A DNA stretch of 64,000 bases from Rhodoferax sp. BLA1 (GTDB taxonomy: Bacteria; Pseudomonadota; Gammaproteobacteria; Burkholderiales; Burkholderiaceae_C): the NCBI RefSeq assembly GCF_013416775.1, contig NZ_SZVI01000001.1, positions 372,001 to 436,000 of the forward strand, given 5' to 3'. The notes beneath the pieces were generated by a model. It was not told the origin of the DNA and searched no databases. It was given only the letters and a program-made list of their open reading frames with translations. The position numbers were made by a program, and so were the translations under genes. Positions 35,217 to 44,468 of this stretch are shown one piece after another (position 1 is the first letter of the stretch; every line of letters starts with the position of its first letter).

Positions 35217-37490
35217 TCAAGCCTTCAGAAACTCGGCCTTGCCACCGAGCCAACGCAACACATGCTGCTGGGCCAGCGCCGGGTGCTGGTCCAGCATCAG
35301 GGGTGCCAGCTCGCGCGCCCAGGCCAACAGGCCCGCGTCAGCCACCACATCGGCAAATCGTAAGAGCGCCGCACCCGACTGGCGCGCACCCATGAATTCG
35401 CCCGGGCCACGGATCTCGAGGTCGCGCCGGGCGATCTCGAAGCCGTCGTTGCTCTCGGCCATGGCGCGCAGCCGCTCACGCGCGGTTTCACTCAGGCGCG
35501 GTGCATCCCCGGTGGAATACAGCAGCACACAGGCGGATGCTGCCGCACCGCGCCCGACCCGGCCGCGCAGCTGGTGCAATTGGCTCAGGCCGAAACGCTC
35601 GGCATGTTCGATCACCATCAGGCTGGCATTGGGCACATCCACCCCGACCTCGATCACCGTGGTGCTGACCAGCACACCCATCTGGCCACCGGTGAACAGG
35701 CTCATCACCGCCCGCTTCTCGGCCACCGGCATGCGCGAATGCAGCAGGCCCACCATCACCCCGGGCAGCGCGGCGCTGAGCTGGGCATGGGTCTCGGTGG
35801 CGTTGCGCAGGTCCAGCGCCTCACTTTCTTCGATCAGCGGGCAAACCCAGTAGATTTGCCGCCCCTCGGCAATCTGGGCCCGGATGCGTGCCACCACCTC
35901 ATCGCGGCGGGCGTCGTTGACCACCTTGGTGATGATCGGTGTGCGTCCGGGCGGCAGCTCGTCAATCGTGGACACATCCAGATCGGCGTAATAACTCATG
36001 GCCAGCGTGCGCGGAATCGGCGTAGCCGTCATCATTAATAAATGAGGTTCCCCCCCCGTTGCTTGCTCACTACCCCGATATTGGCCGACGCCAATATCGC
36101 TTGTAGCCGCCTCCCCTCTCGAGGGGGCGACACCCTGTGGCCCGGCAAAGCCGGTTCCACGGTGTCCCTGGCTGAATACCGCAGCATCGCCGTCGTTGGT
36201 CATCTTGCCACGCAGGGCCAGGCGCTGGGCCACCCCAAAGCGGTGCTGCTCGTCGATGATGGCCAGCGCCAGCCGGTGGAATTGCACCTTGTCTTGGATG
36301 ATCGCGTGGGTGCCCACCACCAGCTGCGCCTGGCCACTGGCAATCAGCGCCAGCATCTCGCGCCGCTCTTTGGCCTTCTGGCTGCCGGTGAGCCAGGCCA
36401 CGGTGATGCCCAGCGGATGCAGCCAGCCGACCAGTTTGGCAAAGTGTTGTGTCGCCAAAATTTCGGTGGGCGCCATCAGCGCACACTGCCAACCGGCGTC
36501 GATACACACCGCGGCCGCCAATGCCGCCACCACGGTTTTGCCGGAACCCACGTCACCTTGCAACAGGCGGTGCATGGGCATGGTCTGGTGCAGGTCGTGG
36601 GTGATTTCTTCGCAGACGCGGCGCTGGGCGCCGGTCAGCGCAAACGGCAAGGTCGCCAGCAGGCGCTCATACAGCGGCTGGCGCGCGGGGTGGCCGCTGT
36701 CTTCGCCCTGCAGGAGCGATGACAAAGTAAGCGCATCGTCCGTTGTCAGCGCGGGTGCGCGCAAGACCGCGCGCTCGCGTTTAGCCTGCAATTGCGAGAG
36801 CTGCTGCGCCAGCAACTCCTCGGCCTTGAGCCTCTGCCAAGCCGGGTGGCTGTGGTCCTGCAGCGCGGCCAGCGTCACATCCGGCGTCGGATGGTGCAAA
36901 AATGAGAGCGATTGGCGCATATTCCACTTGGGCTGCAGGCCAATTTGACTCAAATACACCGGGGGAATGGTGTCGACCAACTCGGCACGCGCCAGCCCGG
37001 CGTCCACGGCCCGACGCAGGTAGGCCTGGGACAAACCGGCCACCGTCGGGTACACCGGCGTCAACGCGGTGGCCAGTGGCCCACCAGCGGGCTTGAACGT
37101 TGGGTGCATCATCGTCAGCCCGGCAAAACCACCCCGGATTTCACCACGCACCCGGATCTGGTTGCCCACCGCCAGGGCCTTTTGTTGCGAGGGGTAAAAG
37201 GTGAAAAAGCGCAGCAGACAGGTGCCGGTGCCGTCGTCCAGCGTGACCAGCAGCTGGCGGCTACCGGAGATCCGGACCTCGCAGTGGCGCACCGTGCCTT
37301 CCACCTGGGCCTGCTCACCCTCACGTACATCGCGCAGCTTGACCAGGCGGGTCTCGTCCTCGTAACGCAGCGGCAGATGCAGTGCCAGGTCAATCGGCCG
37401 ATCCAAACCCAGCTTGCGCAGGGCTTTCTGCGGGCCGCTCAGCGGCTTGGTCGGCTGCGCGGCGGCAGAGGTGGCGGACGGCTTGGGCAT
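35217..37490 (-). CDS. recG: ATP-dependent DNA helicase RecG with internal insertion
   Basis: A 757-residue helicase that regresses stalled forks and processes branched DNA. The wedge domain is in the first third; Walker A GDVGSGKTV, the DEQH-type box IIDEQHRFG and TATPIPRTLAM mark the helicase domain, and LHQLRGRVGRG lies near the end. Normal RecG proteins have about 690 residues. The excess is mostly one insertion of about 45 residues between ALRGKM and PHLLMMTATPIP, a low-complexity stretch (GHRGTGFAGPQGVAPSRGEA) encoded by a palindromic DNA element (36073-36175). The start is ATG 37490; a GTG five codons upstream is possible. The helicase motifs remain intact, so function is probably preserved. 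Confidence 0.95.
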   Translation of the reverse strand: MPKPSATSAAAQPTKPLSGPQKALRKLGLDRPIDLALHLPLRYEDETRLVKLRDVREGEQAQVEGTVRHCEVRISGSRQLLVTLDDGTGTCLLRFFTFYPSQQKALAVGNQIRVRGEIRGGFAGLTMMHPTFKPAGGPLATALTPVYPTVAGLSQAYLRRAVDAGLARAELVDTIPPVYLSQIGLQPKWNMRQSLSFLHHPTPDVTLAALQDHSHPAWQRLKAEELLAQQLSQLQAKRERAVLRAPALTTDDALTLSSLLQGEDSGHPARQPLYERLLATLPFALTGAQRRVCEEITHDLHQTMPMHRLLQGDVGSGKTVVAALAAAVCIDAGWQCALMAPTEILATQHFAKLVGWLHPLGITVAWLTGSQKAKERREMLALIASGQAQLVVGTHAIIQDKVQFHRLALAIIDEQHRFGVAQRLALRGKMTNDGDAAVFSQGHRGTGFAGPQGVAPSRGEAATSDIGVGQYRGSEQATGGEPHLLMMTATPIPRTLAMSYYADLDVSTIDELPPGRTPIITKVVNDARRDEVVARIRAQIAEGRQIYWVCPLIEESEALDLRNATETHAQLSAALPGVMVGLLHSRMPVAEKRAVMSLFTGGQMGVLVSTTVIEVGVDVPNASLMVIEHAERFGLSQLHQLRGRVGRGAAASACVLLYSTGDAPRLSETARERLRAMAESNDGFEIARRDLEIRGPGEFMGARQSGAALLRFADVVADAGLLAWARELAPLMLDQHPALAQQHVLRWLGGKAEFLKA
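36073..36175 (-). repeat. Palindromic element inserted in frame in recG
   Basis: Composite inverted repeats. CGATATTGG/CCAATATCG (36076-36084, 36091-36099) is a perfect 9-bp hairpin. At 36129-36166 three nested pairs form a long hairpin: GACACC/GGTGTC, GTGG/CCAC and CCGGC/GCCGG around AAA. Between them lies CCCCTCTCGAGGGGG. All of it encodes sequence absent from other RecG proteins, and the frame remains open. It resembles intergenic repeats I associate with Comamonadaceae genomes. Confidence 0.7.
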
Positions 37491-37568
37491 GTGCCGATTT
37501 TGCACGCGCTGCAGGTGGCGCTGTGGCCTCGTCCTCTCACGGGGATACAGCCTGAGCGCGCAACCGAC

Positions 37569-38678
37569 TCAGGCTGACAAAGTCTGCGGCGCTCTGGGCC
37601 GCCCCAGCCGACTGAGTTTTTGCTCCACCAGATGGTAAAAAGCCGCCCCCGCCAGATTACAGGCCAGCCAGGCCACCAGCACCCCCGCCGACTGCACCCA
37701 GACATCGTCCGAGCCATACCGTGTGAACCAGGCGTTGACCACCAGCGCCACCGGGAAATTCAGCAAAAACACCGAGTAAGAAATTTTGCCCAGGTAGGCC
37801 AGCACCGGGCTGCGTGGCCAGCTGTAGAGCCAACCCTTGCGCAAGGACCAAGCCAGCACCACGGCCACCGTGAGCGCCAAGGCAATACGTGTGCGGAAGT
37901 CAACCACCAGCGCCAGCAGCGTCAACAGCACCAGCGCCCACATGCGCCAGCGCCGCGCCCGCCCCGAGGGCAGTTGGCTGAACCAGTACGCCAAAGCCCC
38001 CAGACCATAGGCACCAAAAAAATAGACCGCCCAGTTGTCCCAATCGGCATCGCGGTTGAAATAGAACAAGGAGGCCAGCCCCAGCCCCCACACCAACGCC
38101 CGGGCCAAACGACGCCGCCGCGTGGACGGTCCGTCAGACCAGCGTCGGGCGGCCCAGAGTAACAACAACAACAGGGCAAACAACTGGAAATCAATCGCCA
38201 CATACCAGACCCCGGCTGAGAGCGCATCCACGTCCAGCACACTCTGCAGCAGCAACACATGGCTGACAAACTGCCAGAGTGTGGGCGGGTCGGGCAAGGA
38301 GTCGTGCTGCATCCAGTGGCCGGCCAGTTGGGTGCAGGCGATGGCCACCAGCAGCGCGGCGATGTAGGGCAAGGCCACCCGCACATAACGCTGCCATAGC
38401 TGGGTCAAGGGCTTGGCAGTGACCAGCACCGCCTCGGGCGCCAAGCTGCGCGCTGCCAGAAAACCGGCAATCACCAGGAACACCTGCACCGCCATACGGG
38501 CGTCCTGGCTGAACCAGGCCACCAGATCGGGGGCCAGCAGATAGGCGCCATCGGACAGCGGGCCATAAAAGGCCAGGTGATGCAGGACGATCAACTGTGA
38601 GGCGACCGCTTTGAACGCGTCCACCAAGGGCAGACGCTGGCGCGGCGCCGGGCGGGCGAGGGTAAGAAGTGAAGACAT
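37569..38678 (-). CDS. Acyltransferase family 3 membrane protein
   Basis: A 369-residue inner-membrane O-acyltransferase (OafA/YrhL-type, Acyl_transf_3), with about ten transmembrane helices. Such enzymes acetylate surface polysaccharides or similar acceptors. Family segments are LVDAFKAVASQLIVLHHLAF in helix 1 (catalytic His region), DARMAVQVFLVIAGFLAARS, and YLGKISYSVFLLNFPVALVV near the end. The ATG at 38678 is chosen as the first plausible Met, although no clear ribosome-binding site is seen. It is downstream of the histidine kinase on the same strand, with 260 nt between them. The acceptor is unknown; no polysaccharide genes are nearby. Confidence 0.88.
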   Translation of the reverse strand: MSSLLTLARPAPRQRLPLVDAFKAVASQLIVLHHLAFYGPLSDGAYLLAPDLVAWFSQDARMAVQVFLVIAGFLAARSLAPEAVLVTAKPLTQLWQRYVRVALPYIAALLVAIACTQLAGHWMQHDSLPDPPTLWQFVSHVLLLQSVLDVDALSAGVWYVAIDFQLFALLLLLLWAARRWSDGPSTRRRRLARALVWGLGLASLFYFNRDADWDNWAVYFFGAYGLGALAYWFSQLPSGRARRWRMWALVLLTLLALVVDFRTRIALALTVAVVLAWSLRKGWLYSWPRSPVLAYLGKISYSVFLLNFPVALVVNAWFTRYGSDDVWVQSAGVLVAWLACNLAGAAFYHLVEQKLSRLGRPRAPQTLSA

Positions 38679-38938
38679 GTGATGGGGAAAGAGGCTGCTT
38701 GCGAACGGTGCGCATGGCCAAAGCAGCGTGGCCGACCTGGACCAAACTGAGCCGCGAGCCACCAAGCACAACGGCGCGCACAACACCACTCAACACTGGC
38801 AGCACGTCCTCTGACCCATGGCCGACCCAAGCTCGGCAAGCACCTTCGCAAAAGGGTCTACTTTACTTGATGAACAACCTGGCCTGGACCAGGCAGCCCC
38901 CTCAGCCTCGACCTGCTGAGCCCCTCCTGTGACGGCAT

Positions 38939-40384
38939 TCAAGCAACCGGATGAGACGCCACTTCCGCAACAGCGGGCAACCCCAGCGGCAAGATGGCCT
39001 TGATGGTGGTCCCGTGGCCAACGGCAGAGTTGAGTTCCAGCCGACCTTGCAGCGCATGCATGCGCTGGCGCATGCCCGACAAACCATGGCTCGCGTTTTT
39101 GGTTTGCCCTGCGTCAAAACCGACACCATCGTCGCTCACCACCACCTCAATATGGTTCCAGTAGTTTTTGACCAACACCTGCACCCGCGTGGCTTGGGCA
39201 TGTTTGGCAATGTTGGTGAAGGCCTCTTGCACCAGACGGTACACCCCCAGTTGTTGCCCCTCGTCCAACTCAACCTCATCCACACTGGTTTCCACCGTCA
39301 ACTGCGTGTTGGCTCTGAACTCCTGCGCCAAAATCTCCAGCGCAGCGGACAAGCCCAGGTTGGACAAAGACGAGGGGCGCAAATCCTCGATGATTTTTCG
39401 CTTGATGGCGATGCCGGCATTGAGTGTGCTTGTCAGGTGGCTCAGTCGCTCGTGCAGGTCGGGTGGGTCAGCTGGCAACCTGGATTTGACACGCGCCACA
39501 TCGAACTTGGCCGCCGTGAGCAAGGAGCCCAGCTCGTCATGTAGTTCCCGTGCCAGTCGCTCGCGCTCACGTTCCTGCACATTGATCAGATGGTTGGCCA
39601 GCCGCTCCAGCTCAGCGGTACGCAGTGCCACCAAGCCTTGCAGTTTGGCTTTTTCATGCTGCAGATCTTGGGCACGCTTTTGCGAGGCCTCGTGCAACTT
39701 GGTCGAGCCGCGTAAATACAGGCCAAACGCCAGCAAACAAAAAAGCGCCGAGATCAAGAAGCTCAGGCGCGATGCCTGCAAACTTTGCTGGAGCTTGCTG
39801 GTTTGCCGTGTCAAATCTTGGGAAGCCGACTTCAGCAACGCATCCGAGGCCGCACGCACGGCGTTCATATACTGCCGCCCCAGTCCGGTTTCCATCACGG
39901 TCTGCCAGGGTTCGTGTTCAGCGCCGGACTGGCGCAGCTGGATCGTGAGCTCCAGTTCTGCCAATTTGCGCGAAATGGCGCGCGACAACACAGCGAACTC
40001 AGCCATCATTCGGCCATTCGTCATGACCAGCGCGCGCAGGTTGTTGAGCGATGCCTCGACCGCAGTCACGGCTTGGGTATACGGCTGCAAATAACTCGGG
40101 TCGCCGGTGAGCATGTAACCCCGTTGCCCGGTTTCGGCATCCAGCAACAGGCGCTGCACATCGTAGATCCTGGTCTGTCGCTCAGCGACAACAGCATTGT
40201 TGTGAGAGGCTTCACTGGCGGCATCAAAATTGAGTTCATTCGCTACGATCAACAATACAGCGACCATCACCGCCAAGCCCAGAATCACGGGTTGCTTGGA
40301 CAACCACTTGCGGGCCACTTTAGTCCAACCGTGTTGGCGGACACTGTCAATCACACTGAACCAATTCCCGTATGTACGCATCAT
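38939..40384 (-). CDS. CHASE3-domain sensor histidine kinase (HisKA_3)
   Basis: A membrane sensor kinase of about 481 residues in the NarX/DegS-like class. The first transmembrane helix (ILGLAVMVAVLLIVANEL) precedes a CHASE3 extracytoplasmic domain (DAETGQRGYMLTGDPSYL), and then comes a second helix (LSFLISALFCLLAFGLYL). The dimerisation and phosphoacceptor segment is RERLARELHDELGSLLTAAK, with the His in ELHDELG. The HATPase domain includes VYRLVQEAFTNIAKHAQA and DDGVGFDAG. Start codons at 40384 and 40459 are both possible; the latter has AGGGGG upstream but leaves only 20 nt to the divergent regulator. The NarL-type regulator next door is its likely partner. The signal is unknown. Confidence 0.92.
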   Translation of the reverse strand: MMRTYGNWFSVIDSVRQHGWTKVARKWLSKQPVILGLAVMVAVLLIVANELNFDAASEASHNNAVVAERQTRIYDVQRLLLDAETGQRGYMLTGDPSYLQPYTQAVTAVEASLNNLRALVMTNGRMMAEFAVLSRAISRKLAELELTIQLRQSGAEHEPWQTVMETGLGRQYMNAVRAASDALLKSASQDLTRQTSKLQQSLQASRLSFLISALFCLLAFGLYLRGSTKLHEASQKRAQDLQHEKAKLQGLVALRTAELERLANHLINVQERERERLARELHDELGSLLTAAKFDVARVKSRLPADPPDLHERLSHLTSTLNAGIAIKRKIIEDLRPSSLSNLGLSAALEILAQEFRANTQLTVETSVDEVELDEGQQLGVYRLVQEAFTNIAKHAQATRVQVLVKNYWNHIEVVVSDDGVGFDAGQTKNASHGLSGMRQRMHALQGRLELNSAVGHGTTIKAILPLGLPAVAEVASHPVA

Positions 40385-40479
40385 TCGTCTCACTGCCAGC
40401 CCTGATGCAAATTGCGCTTGACCGCAGGGCGCTACGGACTTGAGCTGCGCCGCCATCATAATTGGCCCCCTACCGCATC

Positions 40480-41118
40480 ATGACAAACATCAAAATTGCC
40501 ATCATCGACGACCATGCTTTGGTGCGCAGCGGTCTGCGAGGTTTCTTCACGGACCAGCCCGACATTGAAGTTGTCGCCGAAGCCAGTGATGGCGCACAGG
40601 CGCTGGACGTGGTGCGTCAACACCAGCTCGATGTCTTGATCCTGGACATCTCCATGCCCAAACAGTCGGGCATGGACGTGTTGGCCCGGATCCAAGCGCA
40701 CGCGCCCGATTTGGGTATCCTGATCTTGAGCGGTTACCCCGAGGAACACTACGCCGTGTCCTTGTTACGCCGTGGCGTCAGTGGGTACCTCAACAAACAA
40801 TGCGAACCCGAAGACGTCTTGACGGCGGTACGCCGTATTGCGGGTGGCAACCGCTACATCACGCCCCAGATTGCTGATCTGCTGGCAGGCCAGCTGAACC
40901 GGCCAAACGACGCAGCAGCGCATGAGCAACTGTCCGCGCGCGAGCTGCAGGTGTTGTTGCGCCTGGCCAAAGGTGAAACCGTGGGGGATATTGCCCAGTC
41001 CTTGTTCCTGAGCGCCAAGACCGTCAGCACCTACCGCACCCGCATCCTGGAGAAAATGGGCTTGGCCTCGAACAGTGATCTGACCTACTACGCCCTGAAA
41101 AACGGGCTGCTGGATTGA
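40480..41118 (+). CDS. NarL/FixJ-type response regulator
   Basis: A 212-residue two-domain regulator. The receiver domain has the acidic pocket IIDDHALVRSG and phosphoacceptor Asp in DVLILDISMPKQSG. The LuxR-type HTH is LSARELQVLLRLAKGETVGD with the recognition helix LFLSAKTVSTYRTRI. It is divergent from the CHASE3 kinase and probably phosphorylated by it. Targets are unknown. The genes end 7 nt from the opposing CheY-like gene. Confidence 0.94.
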   Translation: MTNIKIAIIDDHALVRSGLRGFFTDQPDIEVVAEASDGAQALDVVRQHQLDVLILDISMPKQSGMDVLARIQAHAPDLGILILSGYPEEHYAVSLLRRGVSGYLNKQCEPEDVLTAVRRIAGGNRYITPQIADLLAGQLNRPNDAAAHEQLSARELQVLLRLAKGETVGDIAQSLFLSAKTVSTYRTRILEKMGLASNSDLTYYALKNGLLD

Positions 41119-41125
41119 GGGCGGC

Positions 41126-41512
41126 TCAGGGCAGCTTCACATCTTGACCCACTTGACGGCAGTAGTCGATCAGCGCATCGACGTCTTGCGACTTGTCAAA
41201 CACACGATCCACCCCCAAACGCAAAGCCTGTGCACGCATCTCAGACGTGGCGTAGTTGGACAACACCAGCACCCGCTGTTTGGGTGAGCGCCCAGCGCAG
41301 GCACTGAGTACAGGCAGACCTGATCCACGCTTGAGAAAAATGTCCACGATAGCCACGTCCCATCCGTCAGGGTGTTCGCTCAGCCACTGAGTCGCATCGG
41401 CCTGTTGCTCCGCAACACCCACCAGACAGGCATCCGCAAGGTCCGTCAGCATGTCCATCAAACTGACACGGATCGTCAAGCTGTCTTCAACGAGAAAAAT
41501 GCGCAAGCTCAC
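41126..41512 (-). CDS. Stand-alone receiver (CheY-like) protein
   Basis: A 128-residue single receiver domain without an output domain. The acidic pair is LVEDSLTIR, the phosphoacceptor Asp is in VAIVDIFLKRGSG, followed by the Thr of LSNYATSEM and the Lys of VFDKS. The start is GTG 41512 with GAGAGG 10 nt upstream; the longer open frame upstream is not conserved. The convergent NarL-type regulator and nearby kinase suggest that it acts as a phosphate sink or intermediate in the same pathway, which is inference from position. Confidence 0.82.
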   Translation of the reverse strand: MSLRIFLVEDSLTIRVSLMDMLTDLADACLVGVAEQQADATQWLSEHPDGWDVAIVDIFLKRGSGLPVLSACAGRSPKQRVLVLSNYATSEMRAQALRLGVDRVFDKSQDVDALIDYCRQVGQDVKLP

Positions 41513-41760
41513 AAAAAAACGACCTCTCGTTTGACAAAACAACCGGCCAACGGGCTGGTTTGTGACATTCAGGATATCGGAAAACCAGCCCGAAAGCTGT
41601 AGGACAGAGCCGCAATTTGTGCGAATGAGGTCGTTGCAAGAAGGGGCCGGTCCAGTCACTTTGTAGGACAAGGCCCACAGCGCTTGGGGGTGGTGGCTGA
41701 TAGCCCGGAAACAGGTCGGTGGGCATCATCCAAACCGACACCAACCACCAGGAGAGCACG

Positions 41761-42498
41761 ATGCACATCCCCTCACGCCCCACTGGCGATCCACAGCAAA
41801 ACCACTTCTTGGCTGCGTTGCCCGAGTCGGTGTGGACTCGCTGGCGTAACCAACTCGAGTTCGTCGACCTGCCTCTGGACAAATCCTTGTACACATCTGG
41901 CACCACCCCGGCGTACGTGTACTTTCCGACCACGGCCATCGTGTCCTTGCTGTACATCACACGCGACGGCGCATCCACCGAGATTGGCGCGCTGGGCAAC
42001 GACGGTGTCATTGGCATCGATGCACTGATGGGCGCAAGCACCACGGCCACCCAAGCTGTGGTGCAAAGTACCGGGCACGGTTACCGCTTGAACGCACATG
42101 CGGTGCGACACGAGTTATCGCAAGGCGGCCCGGCCTTGCCTCTTCTGCTGCGCTACGCCCATGCCCAGGTGGCACAAATGGCGCAAATGGCGGTGTGTAA
42201 CCACTTCCATTCGGTCGAACAGAAGTTCTGCCGACGCCTGCTGATTGGTCTGGACCGGTCAACCCAACGCGAGTTGACCATGACCCATGAACAATTCTCC
42301 AACCTGCTGGGGGTGCGGCGTGAAAGCATCACCGCTGCGGCGCACAAACTGCAGCTCAGTGGTGTGATCCGTTACCGCCGAGGTCACGTCATGGTGCTGG
42401 ATCGGCAACGGTTGGAACGTGGGGCCTGCGAGTGTTATGCCGCAGCCAAGAAACAATACCAAAGCACGATGCCTCTGTCCTTGCCACTGGCAGCATAA
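41761..42498 (+). CDS. Crp/Fnr-family transcriptional regulator
   Basis: A 245-residue regulator with a cNMP-binding-like beta-roll (DKSLYTSGTTPAYVYFPTTA...EIGALGNDGVIG) and a C-terminal winged helix (HEQFSNLLGVRRESITAAAH). It lacks the four-cysteine set of FNR, so it is not an FNR-type oxygen sensor. The ATG at 41761 has GGAG 8 nt upstream. The arrangement beside a histidine kinase/receiver pair is frequent in Burkholderiales, but its effector is unknown. A bidirectional terminator follows. Confidence 0.9.
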   Translation: MHIPSRPTGDPQQNHFLAALPESVWTRWRNQLEFVDLPLDKSLYTSGTTPAYVYFPTTAIVSLLYITRDGASTEIGALGNDGVIGIDALMGASTTATQAVVQSTGHGYRLNAHAVRHELSQGGPALPLLLRYAHAQVAQMAQMAVCNHFHSVEQKFCRRLLIGLDRSTQRELTMTHEQFSNLLGVRRESITAAAHKLQLSGVIRYRRGHVMVLDRQRLERGACECYAAAKKQYQSTMPLSLPLAA

Positions 42499-42500
42499 AA

Positions 42501-42531
42501 AAAAGCGCGGGCCACAGCGGCCCGCGCTTTT
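42501..42531. terminator. Bidirectional Rho-independent terminator
   Basis: A 13-bp perfect stem (AAAAGCGCGGGCC / GGCCCGCGCTTTT) with a 5-nt loop and A/T tracts on both sides. It serves the convergent Crp/Fnr and OmpA-like genes. Confidence 0.93.
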
Positions 42532-42544
42532 GTCAGATTCGTCC

Positions 42545-43201
42545 TTAACGTGCAGCGGTCGCGCGTTCGGCCAGGAAGATCTCGATACGGCGGTTTTTGG
42601 CACGGCCCGCCTCGGAGTTGTTGTCCGCAATCGGTTCACGCGAACCCCGGCCATCGATCTGGATGCGGCGCGCATCCACACCACGCGATGCCAAGTACTC
42701 ACGTGCGCTGACCGCACGGTTGATCGACAGCGGGTTGTTGATGGCGTCCGAGCCGGTGCTGTCGGTGTGACCAATGATGCGGATCTCGGTGTTGGGCTGA
42801 CTCGACAGGCCCTGTGCAAACTGGTCCAGGATAGGCTGCAGATTGGACTTGATGTTGGCGCGCCCGGTGTCAAACGAGATATCGCTAGGGATGTTGAGTT
42901 TGAGCTGGTTGTCGTCCGTTTGGGTCACTGCCACACCTGTACCGGCGGTGGCCTGCTCCATGGCGGCTTTTTTCTTCGCCATCTGGTTCGACCAGATGTA
43001 ACCACCCAAAGCGCCCAGGCCGGCACCAATGGCTGCGGACTTTTTGCTGTCACCAACGGCGGCGCCTGCCAACACGCCCACACCGGCGCCAATGGCCGTG
43101 CCACGTTGTGTATCAGACATGTTGGCGCAGCCACTGGCCAGCAAAGCAAAGGCGCACAGACCGGTGGTGGCCAGACGGGCAGGAGATGTAAATGAGGTCA
43201 T
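42545..43201 (-). CDS. OmpA-family lipoprotein with glycine zipper (YiaD-like)
   Basis: A 218-residue outer-membrane lipoprotein. Lipobox LASGC is followed by a glycine-zipper segment ([29 protein letters not shown]) and an OmpA C-terminal peptidoglycan-binding domain, with [18 protein letters not shown] and NRRIEIFL. The conserved Asp and Arg that bind diaminopimelate are present. It likely links the outer membrane to the cell wall. The ATG 43201 has AAGGA upstream. It diverges from queA. Confidence 0.93.
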   Translation of the reverse strand: MTSFTSPARLATTGLCAFALLASGCANMSDTQRGTAIGAGVGVLAGAAVGDSKKSAAIGAGLGALGGYIWSNQMAKKKAAMEQATAGTGVAVTQTDDNQLKLNIPSDISFDTGRANIKSNLQPILDQFAQGLSSQPNTEIRIIGHTDSTGSDAINNPLSINRAVSAREYLASRGVDARRIQIDGRGSREPIADNNSEAGRAKNRRIEIFLAERATAAR

Positions 43202-43385
43202 GGTGATTCCTTGTGAGTTCGAAAACAAAACTTATATCACCCACAGGTGGCAACTTGCCGTGCGCCAGCGCACACAGCGCCAGCAAATCCCCGATATACA
43301 GACAGCGCGGAGCCTGGTGACAGCGGGCCTGCGAGAATGGCGGGTTGATCTACTTGGCACGGGGCCTGTCCGCCCCTCAAGCACC

Positions 43386-44468
43386 ATGAACACACCCTCC
43401 CCAAGCGCCCCGCGCAGCTTCACCCTCAGTGACTTTGATTTCCAGCTGCCGCCCGAGCTGATTGCCCAACATCCGGCGCCCGAGCGCAGCGGCTCGCGCC
43501 TGCTGGACGGCCGCGGCGCCAGCCCGGTAGACCGTGTTTTCAGGGATTTACCGGCGTTGCTGCAACCCGGCGACCTGATGGTCTTCAACGACACCCAGGT
43601 CATGAACGCCCGCCTGTTTGGCGAAAAACCCACTGGCGGCAAGCTCGAACTGCTGGTGGAGCGGGTGTTGGGTGGCAACCAGGTGGCCGCCCACATGCGG
43701 GTCAGCAAAAAACCCGAGGTGGGCACCACCGTGGCCCTGGTGAGTGCACCCGGCAGCCAGGACCACCTGAGCGCCACGCTGCTGGGCCGCTGGCCAGATG
43801 AACAAGGCGCGCTGTTCCGCTTTGTGTTGTCCAACGACGCGGGTGACGACCCCTACACCCTGATGAGCCGCCATGGTCATGTGCCTTTGCCGCCCTACAT
43901 CACCCACACCGACTCGGAAGAGGACGCCCGGCGTTACCAGACGGTGTTCGCCAAAAACCCGGGGGCGGTGGCCGCACCCACGGCGGCCCTGCATTTTGAC
44001 GAGGCCTTGCTGGCGCAGATTGACGCCATGGGTGTGCAACGCGCCCAGGTCACGCTGCATGTGGGCGCCGGCACGTTTCAACCGGTCAAGACCGAGAACC
44101 TGTCCGAACACCAGATGCACAGCGAGTGGTACGAGGTGCCTGCGGCCACCCAGCAGGCGATCACCGATTGCCGGGCCCGTGGTGGTCGCATCGTGGCGGT
44201 GGGCACCACCACCGTGCGCACGCTGGAGTCCTGGGCGCAGTCGGGCACCAGCACTGGCGACACCCGCATCTTCATCACCCCGGGTTTTGAGTTCAAGCTG
44301 GTCGACGCACTGGTCACCAACTTCCACCTGCCCAAGTCCAGCCTGATGATGTTGGTGAGCGCCTTTGCGGGTTATGAGCACATCATGGCGCTGTACGCCC
44401 ACGCCATCCAGGAAAAGTACCGCTTTTTCAGTTATGGCGACGCCATGCTGCTGACCCGCCAGCCTTAA
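43386..44468 (+). CDS. queA: tRNA preQ1(34) S-adenosylmethionine ribosyltransferase-isomerase
   Basis: A 360-residue enzyme that transfers and isomerises the ribosyl group of SAM onto preQ1 at tRNA position 34, forming epoxyqueuosine. Family segments are [62 protein letters not shown] and [17 protein letters not shown]. The ATG at 43386 matches the conserved N-terminus; the open frame extends back over the OmpA-like gene without homology. The stop overlaps the stop of the opposing phytase-like gene by 3 nt. tgt, its pathway partner, is 2.4 kb downstream. Confidence 0.97.
   Translation: MNTPSPSAPRSFTLSDFDFQLPPELIAQHPAPERSGSRLLDGRGASPVDRVFRDLPALLQPGDLMVFNDTQVMNARLFGEKPTGGKLELLVERVLGGNQVAAHMRVSKKPEVGTTVALVSAPGSQDHLSATLLGRWPDEQGALFRFVLSNDAGDDPYTLMSRHGHVPLPPYITHTDSEEDARRYQTVFAKNPGAVAAPTAALHFDEALLAQIDAMGVQRAQVTLHVGAGTFQPVKTENLSEHQMHSEWYEVPAATQQAITDCRARGGRIVAVGTTTVRTLESWAQSGTSTGDTRIFITPGFEFKLVDALVTNFHLPKSSLMMLVSAFAGYEHIMALYAHAIQEKYRFFSYGDAMLLTRQP

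Noticed and set aside
34183..35853. A 556-codon open frame on the plus strand opposite oxyR and recG
   Set aside because: It is the antisense shadow of two firmly identified genes; its translation has no recognisable domain.
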